From contig MU001506.1 in NCBI GenBank assembly GCA_010093485.1, positions 1,540,916 through 1,604,915 of the forward strand: a stretch of 64,000 nt of DNA, written 5' to 3'. The notes beneath the pieces are model-generated. The model searched no databases, was not told the DNA's origin, and saw only the letters and a list, made by a program, of their open reading frames with translations. This document shows positions 45,501-57,653 of the stretch, piece after piece; within the stretch, counting starts at the first letter, position 1, and each line of letters starts with the position of its first letter. The position numbers and the translations under genes were made by a program. The stretch comes from Karstenula rhodostoma CBS 690.94. Its lineage: Eukaryota; Ascomycota; Dothideomycetes; Pleosporales; Didymosphaeriaceae.

Positions 45501-48500
45501 GCATGGGTCAAAGGAGTCCTGGACATTGCTCCACTCGACATTAAAGGTCTGCTTCAGACCTACCTGTCCGAGTACGACGACGAAGGCGCTTATGGCCACA
45601 TCTCGCTTGGTCGCTCATTTGCGTTGGAGATGGGTTCAGTGATACCGACCACCGACCAACGTTTAGGTGCTATCGAGCGACAAGGCATGAACATCAACAC
45701 TGCATCAGACTTCGTTGCGCAATACACTACACGGCAGGAGTATAAATTCGTCGACGGTCAAAACGAGCAGGATGATGAATGGCTGAAACTCGATGGATCT
45801 GGACACGCGCAGTCTGCCTTCCGCCGTAGAATTGACGATGCCACCAACCTACTCATTGACCTCGAAAGCCGGACATTGAACAACAAACACGTCACCATCG
45901 CTGACCTTCGAGATATCCTACGACGAGCCTCTGCACTCCTCTGTCGCGTCAAGTCGGACCAAGCCCCCATTGTGCATCATCTAGTTGGCATCCCCTTTGC
46001 CGTGTTCACCAAGCAATCGATAAAGCTCGGTATATCCCTGTGGATGAGTGTAATCAAAGAAAACCCTCGAATGGAGTCCCGGATTCTCGTCTCTATCGCC
46101 GAAGGTTGGGAGCACACCATCATTCAGCAAAAGGGCATTTTCAGTCGCTCGTTAAAGTTTGTGCATCCCATATTTCCACTGGGTTATCGTGCTCACGCGT
46201 TTCAGGCATCCCGACCCTTTCTACGGTAAGCAGGAATTTGCTCCAACAGATAAGCCGTATCTTGCGAAACGACAGCAACACATATATAACGTCATTGCCC
46301 CTCACTACCGGCTTCTGCAGTTCCTCTCTAGTCATTTTAATGCTGCACGTCTTGGGAATCCCGACATAGAGCTAGTCTACAGCAGACTGATGCATGTTAC
46401 CCTCGACGCGCTCAGCTCGGGGTGTGCCCAGCCGCTTGCGAGAGAAGCATACTTTCACGTGGTCCTTCTAGGTTTACGCATTGTACGCCACTGTACGACT
46501 CTCTCCTCTGCTATCAAATGGCGTTTAAAAGACCGCATTTTGAGCGCAGGGTTGGCATGGTTTGCGAAGGCACCCGAGTAAGACTCCAAAATACCTCTCG
46601 ATTTTATCCGCTAACAAAGTAGGTGGTCGTTCGGCGGAAATCGCCTTCAGATCAAAGCTGAGACACACGTTCTGGCGGATGTTCAAGCCTACCTAGAAGT
46701 TGTTGGGAAAACAGGCACCATTACCGAAGGTTCCATGAGATCTTTGAAGGCCAAGCAAGATCTGCTGTCACTTCTAATTTCTAATGAGCAGATTCGTTTG
46801 ATGGTGTGGCTGTTCCCGCTCGATTACGGCAAGAAGCACCACTTCACTTCTGGCCAACACAGCAAAACACTAGCAGATGTAAGCCCATGTTTGCACCAAG
46901 ATGAATTCCTCTCACCATGTGCTAGGCTGCAGTCACAGCACACCTCAAAACAGCGTGGGACGAGAATCCTTCCATTGCTGTACATCTTCCCAAACGGTTC
47001 CAGAATCAGCGCCTGAACACCGAAGTGCGATTCCAAGTTCTCAATTTCCCTCAGCGAGTTCTCGGCGAGCCCGATGCTATCGAGATCTTACTGGGCAATC
47101 AACTACCAAACGATGTCACCTTCCAACTCAAGGTATGTAATTAGTCTCGGTATGATTTGACTAAGCTCACGACTTCCAGTACCTCATGTACTGGGCAGCC
47201 TTGAATCCTATCAGCGCAGTCACATATTTCCTTCCGGCGTACGGCAATCATCCTTTCATCATTCAATATGCGATGAGGGCATTGGAAAGCCATTCCGTCG
47301 ATGTCACATTTTTTTACGTCTCACAAATCGTACAAACACTTCGTTATGATGTTCTAGGCTATGTCGAAAGATATATCATCGAGACGGCGAAGTTTTCACA
47401 GCTATTCGCTCACCAAATCATATGGAACATCAAGGCGAATGCATATAAAGATGAACAGTCTCAAGTGGTATGTTCACACTGTATACTATAATCTGTATGG
47501 CTCGAGCTGACTTGAAAATAAGCCCGATCCCGCGAAACCTACCTTCGACGAAGTCATGGCAAGTTTAGAATCCAGCTTTAGCGACATTGATCGAGAGTTT
47601 TATGAGCGGGAGTTCGAATTTTTTGGCAAGGTCACTGGTATTTCTGGCACACTGCGCACAATTTTGGACAGACCGAAGGAAGAGAAGAAGCAAATGATTG
47701 AGGAAGAGCTACGCAAGATACAGGTCGACGTTGGTGTATATCTGCCGAGTAACCCTGACGGTGTTGTGGTTGGCATTGACCGCACATCCGGCAAGCCCCT
47801 GCAGTCCCATGCAAAGACACCATTTATGGCTACCTTCCGGATTCGCAAGACCAAGACAGATGTGTTGGAAGAAAACACCGCAGAAGGGCTTGCTAGCAGC
47901 GCCTCATCGGCCAAGCAAAACTCCTACGAGGTCTGGCAGTCAGCAATCTTCAAGGTCGGTGACGACTGTAGACAAGATGTTCTAGCCCTGCAGATGATCG
48001 CTGCGTTTCGTGGTATCTTCAACAATATCGGTCTTGACGTCTGGGTCTTTCCATATCGTGTCACTGCCACAGCGCCCGGCTGTGGAGTAATCGACGTGCT
48101 TCCCAACTCCATCTCACGCGATATGCTCGGTCGGGAAGCCGTCAATCGTCTTGACGACTACTTTGTCAGTAAATATGGCAACGAAGACTCGATCCGCTAC
48201 CAGGAGGCGCGCAGTAACTTCGTAAAGAGTATGGCTGCCTACAGCGTCATCTCCTTCTTGCTGCAGTTCAAAGATCGCCACAATGGCAACATCATGATCG
48301 ACGATGCAGGCCACATCATCCACATTGACTTCGGCTTCTGCTTCGACATCGCGCCCGGCGGCGTCAAGTTTGAGCGTGCGCCCTTTAAACTAACCGGCGA
48401 GATGATCGCGGTCATGGGCGGCAGCCAGACATCGCAGTCGTTCCGTTGGTTCGAGGAGCTCACCATCAAGGCCTTTTTAGCAAGCAGGCAGCACTGCGAC

Positions 48501-48713
48501 CACCTATGTCAGATTGTTGAGGTGATGTTGGATAGCGGTTTACCATGCTTTGTTCCGCAAACGATACAGCATTTCCGTGAGCGGTTTGTGCTAGAGAAGA
48601 GTGAAAGAGAGGCAGCGGACTACATGCGTGAGCTAATTCGGCGGAGTGCGAGCAGCAAAAGTACTGGTGTGTACGATCAGTTCCAGTTGGTCACAAACGG
48701 GATTCCGTTCTAG
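42523..48713 (+). CDS. STT4: Phosphatidylinositol 4-kinase Stt4 (type III alpha)
   Basis: Makes plasma-membrane PI4P. Nine exons: 42523-42527, 42580-42745, 42801-44420, 44469-46156, 46206-46577, 46623-46878, 46926-47132, 47180-47467, 47523-48713; total 1930 aa, as expected for the family. The first coding exon is only ATGAC; joined to exon 2 it gives MTRPIRQNALEKLAKLSA. A long helical-repeat region follows, then the lipid kinase unique domain (about 1440-1600; YLMYWAALNPISAVTYFLPA). The kinase domain has DDCRQDVLALQMI, catalytic FKDRHNGNIMIDD (about 1783-1796) and HIIHIDFGFCFDIAPGG. The intron 44421-44468 is 48 nt, in frame and stop-free. The intron before exon 9 ends TAAG. The C-terminus SKSTGVYDQFQLVTNGIPF is typical. 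Exon 1 is the least certain part. Confidence 0.93.
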
Positions 48714-49132
48714 AAGGGGGAGGTGGTGGGCCAGTAGGAAATAAAGCGTGGCATCACCAATGTCTTTTTCCTTGCATTGATAAAGTTCTGAAAACAGGAG
48801 CGATGGGCGAAACTTTGAAATGTTCAAGAATCCACATGCCATGCACTCGACTCATACATGAATTTAGGAAAGCCTTCAAGGATGTGAGCAAACGGCCTTG
48901 GGTGCGAGTTTCTGTAATTGTTTTGGGCGAACCACCTTAGCGCAAAGTGCTCTGTCACGCTAGCCTACCGAGCCATAACTACACGACTGGCACACAGCAC
49001 ACAGATGTCCTCGACTTGGAAAGGTTAGACGTATCTCAGTATGATTGGGACGGGATATATTGGTATACATATTTTTCGACAGGAAGCACTTCAATTCGAT
49101 TGGATGAAATCAATCTGATGTACATCAAATGT
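48714..49132 (+). other. STT4 3' region
   Basis: Probably 3' UTR and spacer up to the tRNA gene. No ORF called. Confidence 0.5.
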
Positions 49133-49217
49133 GGCCCGCTGGCGCAACGGTAGCGCGTCAGATTCCAGATATCTTGGAATGTCCTGAAGGTTACCTGTTC
49201 GAATCAGGTGTGGGTCA
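49133..49217 (+). tRNA. tRNA-Trp (CCA) with a short intron
   Basis: The acceptor stem GGCCCGC pairs with GTGGGTC (two G-U). The D arm is GCGC-AACGGTA-GCGC, and the T arm is ACCTG-TTCGAAT-CAGGT. The anticodon loop TTCCAGA gives CCA. About 13 nt after position 37 form an intron whose TGGAA pairs with TTCCA, the usual anticodon-intron helix. One mismatch (A-C) remains at the base of the anticodon loop (31-39). A T5 run follows 5 nt after the discriminator A. Confidence 0.85.
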
Positions 49218-50196
49218 AATTAGTTTTTGCACATTTGTGGACCCTAGTTTTGAAATGCCTGGTTGTCGAATCAGCAATATCAAACAAATATAACACTTCG
49301 CGTGCTTTGCAAGCCGCGGCAAAACGCAGTAGCTACAAGAATTCAGCAATCATTCAAAAAAGCCAACTAAGAGTGACGAATTTCCTCTCATCAACGAATC
49401 AGCATTACGTTAGAGAGAAAGCCAGGATTTCCTTTTCTTCTCTCCATTGCCTCCCTCTTTTTATTATTCCTGCCACACCTTGTGGCGAGTGGCTTTGCGT
49501 TATGACGTGAGCATCTCATCTGACATGCATGCAACCAGCTTACACCTTGGCGCCCCCGGCCTATGACCAGATGCACGTTTCAGATGCTAGCTTCGTACCG
49601 TGGTACCGATGTACTTGGTGACAGCTGGCTTTTCGAGTGGTTGCTCAGCTTCGGCCCGGCTGGTGCGACGCTGGCTCTCGACGCCACTGAGGCTCTGCGG
49701 AGGGCTTGGCGGGCGAGGTCGGCCCACGGTTCCAGGCCGCCTCCTATTCTTTTCGCCGGTGCAGGCCGCCTGGGTTCCGCCCCTGGTGATGAGCGCCAAG
49801 CCGCGTCGCATGGCCGAAGGCCGAATGGCAGCCCGTCGACGCGCCTCCAGCCCTGAGCATGCCTTGCGCGTCGTGCCCGAAGCAGCACGCTGGGGCCGTG
49901 GCTCTTCTTGGCGCAGCGAAGCGGACTGTTGCTGTTGCGCCCGCGTCGCCGCCCTACCCGTGCCACCATGGCCGTGCACCGGCGTACGTAACCTCCTAGC
50001 CGCCTTCTGCGAGGATGCGAGCCTTGCGACGGATGGCAATGACAAGACGGCAGTGCGGCAAGCCATGCTAATCTTCGCCAGCTACTACCCCGTTGCGCCC
50101 GCACCCGCTCCGCGTCTTCGTCGCCGTGCGCTTTCTCTCGCCTGACTCCACGACTCCACGACTCCCCGACTCCCCTATGATCCCGAGCGACCTGCC
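49218..50196 (+). other. Promoter and leader of the acyltransferase gene
   Basis: Begins with the tRNA T-run terminator (about 49221-49225) and becomes GC-rich from 49.6 kb on. Long overlapping ORFs on both strands between 49.58 and 50.69 kb are Arg/Ala/Gly-rich shadows; the acyltransferase lies opposite. Just before the ATG are ACTCCACG repeats at about 50145-50175. Confidence 0.45.
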
Positions 50197-51687
50197 ATGG
50201 CCATTGGAAAGGAGGGTAACGTGAAGTGGGTGGATGTAAGTTGCTCCCGCGCCGCCCCGCGCTGTGCCAGTGTCCAGTGTCCAGTGTCCAGTGGCACCCA
50301 TCCCCCCATCGCCGCCGCTTCGCTGACGCCGCCAGGGCCTCCGAGGCTTCGCATCTGCCCTCGTCGTCCTCACCCACATCTCGCGCGCCTGGGCCGGCAA
50401 TCTCTTCTGGGCCACCACCGCCGAGAACACCACCCCAAAGGTTCTGCAGCTGCCCTTCCTGCGCGTCCTCATCCAGGGCCGCCTCGGCGTGTCCATCTTC
50501 GCCCTCGTCACCGGCTACGTCTGCGCCCTCAAACCTCTCAAGCTCTACCGCCAGGACAAGCACGAGGCCGCCTTCATCTCCATCTCCAAGTCGGCCCTGC
50601 GCCGCTTCCCGCGCCTGTTCCTTCCCTCGGCCGCTGCCACCGTCCTCTCCTTCCTGATATGCGAGCTGGGCCTGTTCTCCGTGGCAGAGCACGCCGACTC
50701 GGGCTGGATCAGCCAGATCCCCCCGCGCAAGGGCAGCCTGTTCCCCGCCGTGGGCAACCTGGTCTACGAGATCGGCGCCATCTGGATCAAGCGGAACAAT
50801 GAGTACGATCGCAACCAGTGGACCATGCTGCCGCTCCTGCAGGAGAGCATCAAGATCTACGCCTTCCTACTCGCCGTGGCCTACATCAGGCCTCGCTACC
50901 GCATGCTGGCAAGCTTTGCCATGTTCGCCTACTACTGGATGGGCAACGACCGTGAGTCCACCCGCTCTACACGTTTGGGTCCCAGCTAACCTGCTCAGCC
51001 GTCTTCGGTATGTTAGGCTTCTGGGGCGTGCTCATCGCCGAGCTCCAGTTCGAGCCCGCGACCGCCCGCTTCATCGACCAGCAGCGCATCCTCGCGCCCG
51101 TGCTCTCCGCTGTTCTTGTTTTCTCCGGCTTCTACGTCGCCTCGTACCCCGAGTCCCACGCCGAGTGGATGCCCTGGTCCGACAACCTCACCCACTTTCT
51201 GAAGCCCAACCTCCCGGAGAACCCAGACCTCCCTCGCTTCTCCAGCGGTATCGGCCTCATGCTCGCCGCCGTCGGCATCGTGCTCAGCCCGCGCCTGCAG
51301 GAAATCCTGTCCAGTAAGATTCTGCTGTTTTTCGGGAAGATGGGGTTTGCCGTATACCTCTTGCACGGAACGCTGATGAAGACGATTCTTTCATGGATGG
51401 TGTATGGCATCAGCGTGCCAGCCGATCACAAGGATGACAACGGCCAACCGCAGATGACGCGCATGAAGTATCCAGGCCACCAGACGCTGTTTGTGTGCCT
51501 GTTATTCTGGATTCCCATCTTGTACGGCTCGGCGTATGCGTGGACGCAATACGTGGACCCGTGGTGCGAGCGCATGACGAACAAGCTGGTGGAAAAGATT
51601 AAGTTTGAAGAGGTCAAAGGGAACGGGTACATTCCCATGAGCGGTGTGCAGGGCCCGGGACACAACCCTGGACATCGTGCAGCATAG
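50197..51687 (+). CDS. Membrane acyltransferase family 3 protein
   Basis: Three exons (50197-50235, 50336-50951, 50999-51687) give 447 aa. The first junction creates KWVDGLRGFASALVVLTHIS, the N-terminal motif of acyltransferase-3 proteins in which the His (TH) is thought to be catalytic. Around ten hydrophobic segments follow (for example GVSIFALVTGYVCALKP, SIKIYAFLLAVAYI, LFVCLLFWIPILYGSAYAW). SKILLFFGKMGFAVYLLHGT near the C-terminus is also typical of the family (fgrlSF.iYLlHg). Such enzymes transfer acyl groups to sugars, lipids or secondary metabolites in a membrane; the substrate here is unknown. Intron 1 (100 nt) contains a 7-bp CCAGTGT tandem repeat. The gene stands alone, with no obvious metabolic partner. 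Confidence 0.88.
50267..50293 (+). repeat. 7-bp tandem repeat (CCAGTGT) in acyltransferase intron 1
   Basis: Three perfect units plus CCAGTG. It lies between the donor and the CTGAC branch site, so copy number could change intron length without touching the coding sequence. Confidence 0.85.
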
Positions 51688-53712
51688 AGGAGGAGAACCA
51701 CTTTTTTCTTGTTTCTTCTGTACACGGATTGGCGACGTAGCGTTTATAAGATATCCTGTTAGCAATGAAAGGTCGTACAATCTAGGGGTGTCTCGGAACG
51801 CCAGCCGCTACATACTCCCCCTTGCTTCCATCATGAGCCACCTTCGTCCGCCTCGCGACTACTTGCGGCTATATTCACCGCGTGGAGAATACGTCGTGCT
51901 CACGCCTGTCTCCGCCGCAGACCGTTCCCCTGCTTGGTTTTCTGGTACCATCACCATCTTCCCCTCGTGCCCCTCGTATTGTCGCCTCTTCCGGCCTTGC
52001 TCTCTCGCCACAACCTCTTTTTGCGTCTGTTTCAGCGCACATGGCGTGCAGAACACCACCTTGAGGATGTCATCATCCGCTCAGTCTCGGATCCCACATC
52101 GATTTCTCCCCTATTCCAACTGCACAATGACAAGCATGATAGGCACTGGCCACGCGAGCAGATGCCCACACAAGAACCCCCGGCCTGCCGTATTCGATGA
52201 CTTGTTCCACTTGGGCTCCGCGTGCTTCTTTAGGCGGTGGTACGTGGGCCCGTAGCTAATGCCTGGACCGAGGAAGGTCGTGGTGCTGCAAGTTCAATAA
52301 GTCCATTGTTGTTTGCCTGTGTAAAAGCAGGGTGACTGATACACGCCCAGCGGCCAGGAGCACTCGAAGAGGTCGTGCGTCCAGTGGCATTCGACCCAGC
52401 CCCAAGTCTTCACTTCAACACTCTAGAACCAAGATTCCCGCCGGTACACCTCAACTCGCACAACTTCGACAGGCACTACCAGGAGTCCCCAACCACGGCT
52501 ACCAACCTCACGCATTAGCTCTACGTCTACATCTAGGTGGCGTGTCTCCGGTCCGCGGGTATTTCACTCGATATGGTTGTTCTGGCAGAACCATAAAAAA
52601 TATCTATCTTGCGCAGCCTACAATTCAACTACTGAGGACTGGACTACGGTTTTCAACTTCGTTGAGACCAGAAGGAATAAGCCCATCGCCGCCAGTGCGC
52701 TGAATGCAAAATGGTACGAAGCAAAGATATTAGTGCCTATTAATATCCTGGAGAGCCTCAGGGTACTAATTGTATTCGGAGTTTTTATCTCTCTCGTATG
52801 TAGTGTCCCTGAACCTCGTTCGATATACCTCGCGCGTAGCATTCGTAGGTCGCTTCCGAGCACATAATGCAGTGCGAGCAGGGCGACGAGCCAATCCCTC
52901 GTGGGTTCCAGACGAACCTTCCGTATGTGTGTTACCAACGAAGGCGCCTCTGACAATCCTCGAGCCAGCACCAAAAGACCTGTCGTAGTTTTCACTACTT
53001 CTTAGGTTCGGATGGAACACATCATGATAGCACCATATTATGGTGTATGTCCCTACAAGCGCTAAGCCACGTTTGCATACTTTCCGACAGCCACATCGAG
53101 GCCTTGGAGCGAGGCAGAGATTCAGAAGGCGCACTAGCACCAGCTCGCTCACTACTTCTACCGGCCGTAGTCACAACCCCCAGAGAAGTAACTGTACCCC
53201 CAAATTTAGTCCGCCAGGGGACTAGCCTCACCCCTAGCAGTTCTGAAATTGGTTGCCGCCCTACCTCTGTCTACCCACACGCAATAACGTGGGGTTAGAA
53301 GAGGGCATTGATCTAGCGCATTATTTGCCCCCATGGAGCGCCAGACCGCACCAGCCATGGAAAAGGCAATGACACGTCTGCGAATCTGTTCGACTGCGCT
53401 TTGGGACGAAGGAAGTGCGACAGATGGGGCGGTACGCTGTTTCCCCACAGTTTGAGTCGATCGGGGTGGTTTCCTGTGAAAATGGGATGCAGAGTGTGGA
53501 CACGAGCTTTAGTAGAGATTGAAGTCCGAGTGGAGCTGCGGTTTGAAAGTCGTAAGGAAAGAAAGGGGAAAGACGCAAAATCAATCATATTCCTACACTT
53601 ACCGATTTTGCATTCATTGCCAGCAACAATGATGCATGAGTTGAGTAATATACAGATGGTGTACACGTCTTCTTACACTTCTGTGTATGCGACCGTTGTG
53701 CACGCCGGAAGT
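51688..53712. other. 2-kb intergenic region, possibly with gene remnants
   Basis: Between the 3' ends of the acyltransferase and CYM1 genes. The region has several protein-like fragments. A frame at 51832-52254 starts MSHLRPPRDYLRLYSPRGEY; another, at 52577-52867, includes a hydrophobic run VLIVFGVFISLVCSV. Neither has a family I recognise or a consistent splice model. They could be a decayed gene or noise. Confidence 0.35.
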
Positions 53713-56700
53713 CTATAGCGCGGCGACGGTCTCATCAGGTGTTTGCTGCGCGAGCTCTTCCATTTTCTCCGCCATGTGTAAGTCTTGTATGTCCCAGCCA
53801 GTCTTCTCCGTGGCCCAGTCTTTCTTTTCGCCTAGGATAGCAATGCTACTTTCAGACGCTCGTCTTACAAGGAATTCGTCTGCGACGCGCTGAATTTGCT
53901 CGGTCGTGACATCCAACAAGCGCTCCCTTCTTGTTTGGAGCATGTCGTCTGTAATTCCGGACAGGAACAGCCGCATGCCCTCTTGACTTACGCTTTGCGG
54001 CGCATCGTAGCCTTGGAAGACACTGAGTTTGGCTTCCTCAAGGTCTTGCGCCGTCCAGACGCGGTCACGTGCCCATTGTCCGGCCTCGGCCATAATTTTC
54101 ATTGTGTTTTGTGGGTTGGGGTCACGGTAACTGTACATGCCAAACATGCCCCCTAAAGAACGCGAGTAAGCGCCTCCACCGTAGGCACCACCCTTTTCGC
54201 GGATTTCGTGGTGCAGATGCTTGTGAGTGAGAAGCTGTGCGAGAGTCTCGAGAGCTGCACTAGAGGCATCTGCGTAGGGGACTGTTGGGACGGCTCTTGC
54301 CGAATAGTATACTTGGTAAGGAAGCGGAAAGAAAGATTTGACATTCCGGGGGTATTCCGTGTGTTTCGATGCAGAAGGCAGAGTGGTATTCGTCGGCAAA
54401 GAACCGAGGAAGCGCTGCAAAGCTTCCTGATTCGACGTTGAGCTCTCGGGACCACATGTAAGGGCAATGCGGAGTTGGTTGCTATGGGCGATGGCAAACG
54501 ACTGGATAGCCTTGAGCTTCGCGATTACATCGCTCAGTGACTCAGTTATCGGACGTGCTGCGAGCCCTGCGGTAAGCTTGACTTGGGACAACCCTCCTGT
54601 TTGTTCGGTACGTCTACCCACAGGTGTGAGCCCGGCTTCTGCGAAGGTTCTGGCGAACGAATGGCCTGATTCGGCGATGGAGTTAATAACGCCACTGGCA
54701 GAGCTTTGCAGCAGTTCACGAATCTTTTTTTCCGTTTCCGGGCCCTCAAAATCGGTCTCCATGATGATGGTGCGAAGAAGCGCATACATGTCGGGTATAT
54801 TGCGATCTAACGCAAACCCAGAGAAGGAAAAGCCTTCCTCAAATTGTTGCAACGCGAGTGGGGAAGGTGACGCATGATGGCCAACGGAGATTCCACCTGT
54901 CTTGAGCTTTATCAGTTCCTCGAGCTGCTCCATACTCTTGTTATGGGTTCCTAGTCGCATAATAGCGCTCGTGAATAGGGGAATCATCTCCCTCAGCTCA
55001 TCCGGTAAGTTCTCGAGACAGTGAACCGCACGAAAATAAGTCAGGCCATTTGTCGGAGCTTCCCGCCACTGCACCTTCACGCCGTCAACTTCGCTGTGCC
55101 GAAGTGGTTTGCGTTCCTTCTCACGAGGAATATCCTTTACGTGAACAGTTGGCAAGCAGCTGAGATCTTGGTTTCGGGCATTCTCTTGCAGTTCCAGCAG
55201 TTCAAGCTCCCGTTTCTCCAAATAATCCCGAGCCTCTTCCTGGCTAGGAAACTGTTTTGTCACTTCGGAAATCTTATCTGCGAGCCGCTTATTCTCCTCG
55301 TCGACCAGTTCTTGAGCGAACGTCTCGGATGGGGTCATTGTGAAGGTCAGTGTCCGGTCGTTGAGTAGATATTTATCCAACAAGTTTTCCAAGTAGTCTC
55401 CTTGAACAAGTCTTTCTTGGAATGCTTTTACAGTGTCTTGCCATGCAAGCGCGGCCATGGGATCTACACCATTGAACCAGCCAGGTTTCAACCTTTGCAT
55501 CATGTTCATGCCGAAATGGGCAGTCTTGTGCTTCAGCGACAATTCTAACTGGTGCAAGATTCCGTCAATCTTGATCCTGTCAAAACCGTTTTTCCTTGCT
55601 TCCAGTAGAGTCGTCGCAATGATTTCTCGAACCTTTGGCACATCCTCTTCTTTGACAGCGTTCAACCCCACAGAGAACACGCCCCGCTTTCCAGCACTGT
55701 CGTAACCAGTGTTTGGGCTGAAATCGGCACCTAGGCCCGACTCGATGAGGTTGCGATACAAGGGTGAACCGTAGCCATCCATCAACAGGCTGCTCAGCAC
55801 GCCCAGCGAAAAGTTCTCCAGGACATCGGCAGTATCGCCCATCAGCCAGGTGACCGACGTTTTATGCTGGCGGTCGGCTGGTACGAGGGGATCCCGTGGT
55901 CCGGGTACCGTCACGTGCCTCGGGCCGTCGAGCTGTATGGGATTCTTCACATCATGATCCACAGAGATCTGGTTGAAACCACGCAGGCGCTGGTCAATTT
56001 CCTTCAAGTGGTCCGTCAAAGGCATGTTGCCGTATGTCAAGAGTTTGGCGTTGCTTGGATGGTAATGATCTGCGTGGAACTCGCGCAGTTGTTCCCAAGT
56101 CAGATCAGTAATTTTCTGCGGGTCGCCACCCGAATTGTTGATGGCCGGAAACAGGTGGTCCTGGAAGCGGACGTAGAACAAGTAGCTTGCATCGGACATC
56201 TGACCCTTCATCTCATTGTACACCACGCCCTTGAAGACCAGACGCTTGGCGTCGTCAGCGCCTGCCTCTTGCGCAGCCAAAGGGTTTTCGGGTCCGATCC
56301 GCCAGCCTTCCTGGGTGAAGTCGGTTTCGTGCAGGAGCGGGTGGAGCGTTGCATCGAGGTATACAGACATGAGGTTCCTGAAGTCCTGGGCGTTCGTGGT
56401 TGCAAACGGGTACGTGGTGTGGTCCGAGGACGTGAAGGCGTTCATGAAGTTGGAGAGGGAGCGCGGAAGCATCTTGAAGAAGGGGTCGCGCACCGGATAC
56501 CTGGGGCGTCAGCGGATGGCACATGGTACGGGACGGGGTGGCTACTTGTCACTGCCGCACAGGGTCGTGTGTTCGAGGATGTGCGGCACGCCCGTGTCGT
56601 CGGGGGGGTTCGTCTTGAAGCCGATGGAGAAGACATTGTTGGCGTCGTCGCGCGCAATGTGGAGGTACTGGGCGCCCGTCTTGTCGTGCTGGAGCTCGAG

Positions 56701-56916
56701 CGCCGTCAGCTCCAGCTCGGGTACCTGCTTGACGCGCTTGAGGGTGAAGCCGTGGAGCTGCTCGCCGACGCGCGGGAGGCTCGAGAGGTCGGTGGCGGCG
56801 GCGGCGGCGGCATGACCGCGTCGCAGGAGGCGCGTCGACGGCGCGTGTGGGGGGGTGCTGGTGGGGGTGCTGGGAGACCGGCAGCTCCGCAGCTGGCAAC
56901 GAGCGGACCGCAACAT
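53713..56916 (-). CDS. CYM1: Mitochondrial presequence protease (M16C, Cym1/PreP)
   Basis: Degrades cleaved targeting peptides in the mitochondrial matrix or intermembrane space. Two exons, 56916-56546 and 56500-53713, joined through a 45-nt intron that restores [14 protein letters not shown]; 1052 aa, the normal length. The N-terminus is Arg/Ser-rich ([15 protein letters not shown]), consistent with a mitochondrial presequence. The inverted zinc motif HxxEH is His112-Ile-Leu-Glu115-His116 ([12 protein letters not shown]), and the distal Glu ligand is probably Glu220 in YNEMKG. The C-terminal half carries the inactive M16 repeats with the RGGAYG-like segment [14 protein letters not shown]. 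Reading upstream of 56916 is open but has no ATG. Divergent from the taxilin gene across 737 bp. Confidence 0.95.
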
Positions 56917-57653
56917 GGCAGGCGGGCGTGCAGACGGAGGAGGACGAAGGGTGCGTGTGTGGCCAGCCCGGGCGCGAAAAAGCGACGCATGACGCCTGCT
57001 GCGCCGATTGGTCGTGGGCGGGCCCGGCACGTGATGCGGCGCTGACTAACGGGCGAGCGAGGCTCATGGAGGCTCTGAGCAGCGCAGCCGGCACGGGCAC
57101 ACGACGACGACTGGAGCGCGACGGCCTGCGACTCCCGGACAGTTGAGTTGGAGCGCGGCCCTCAGCAACCAGCAGCACCGTTGCGCCTCCGCACGCCTTC
57201 GCCCTCGCCCTCGCCCTCGCCATCGCCCTCGCCCTCGCCCTCGCCCGCGCCTGCGCCCGCGCCCTCGCCCACGACGAAACTGCGCCAGTAGAAGGCTTTG
57301 CGCGTCCCCTCCCGGTGCTGCATCACCACGCGACCCCATCACCTCGGTCTCTCCCCCAGACTGCCGCCGCCTACCCCCGCCCTGCCCTGCCCGCCTGCCT
57401 CGCCATCGACGCTGCACCCGCCCGCCGCCCGCCGCCCGCACCTCCCTCCCCACGTGCGCCGCGAGCCGCAGAAGCCAGAAGCCTCCACCGCGTCCCCCGA
57501 GACGTCAGCGCTGCCGACTTGCCTGCCCCACGCCGCCTGCGACCCTCCACCCGCCGCCCGCCGAGCCTGCCCAAGCAAAGGCCAATACGCCGTCTTGCGC
57601 AGCGTTGAGCCTCCCGAACCGCCGTCCCGGGCAAGGCAATTGCGGCTTCCTTG
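56917..57653. promoter_or_regulatory. Bidirectional promoter of CYM1 and taxilin
   Basis: 737 bp of GC-rich sequence between divergent starts. Contains a degenerate hexanucleotide (CGCCCT) array at about 57200-57272. No ORF called. Confidence 0.5.
57200..57272. repeat. Hexanucleotide (CGCCCT) repeat array
   Basis: About twelve units of CGCCCT with some CGCCAT, CGCCTG and CGCCCG variants, located in the shared CYM1/taxilin promoter. Confidence 0.8.

Noticed and set aside
49580..50692. 370-codon minus-strand ORF
   Set aside because: Arg/Gly/Ala-rich, overlaps the acyltransferase first exons and promoter, and no domain can be recognised; a GC-driven antisense frame.
52766..53152. 128-codon minus-strand ORF
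   Set aside because: Overlaps another equally long minus frame and plus frames; no recognisable family.
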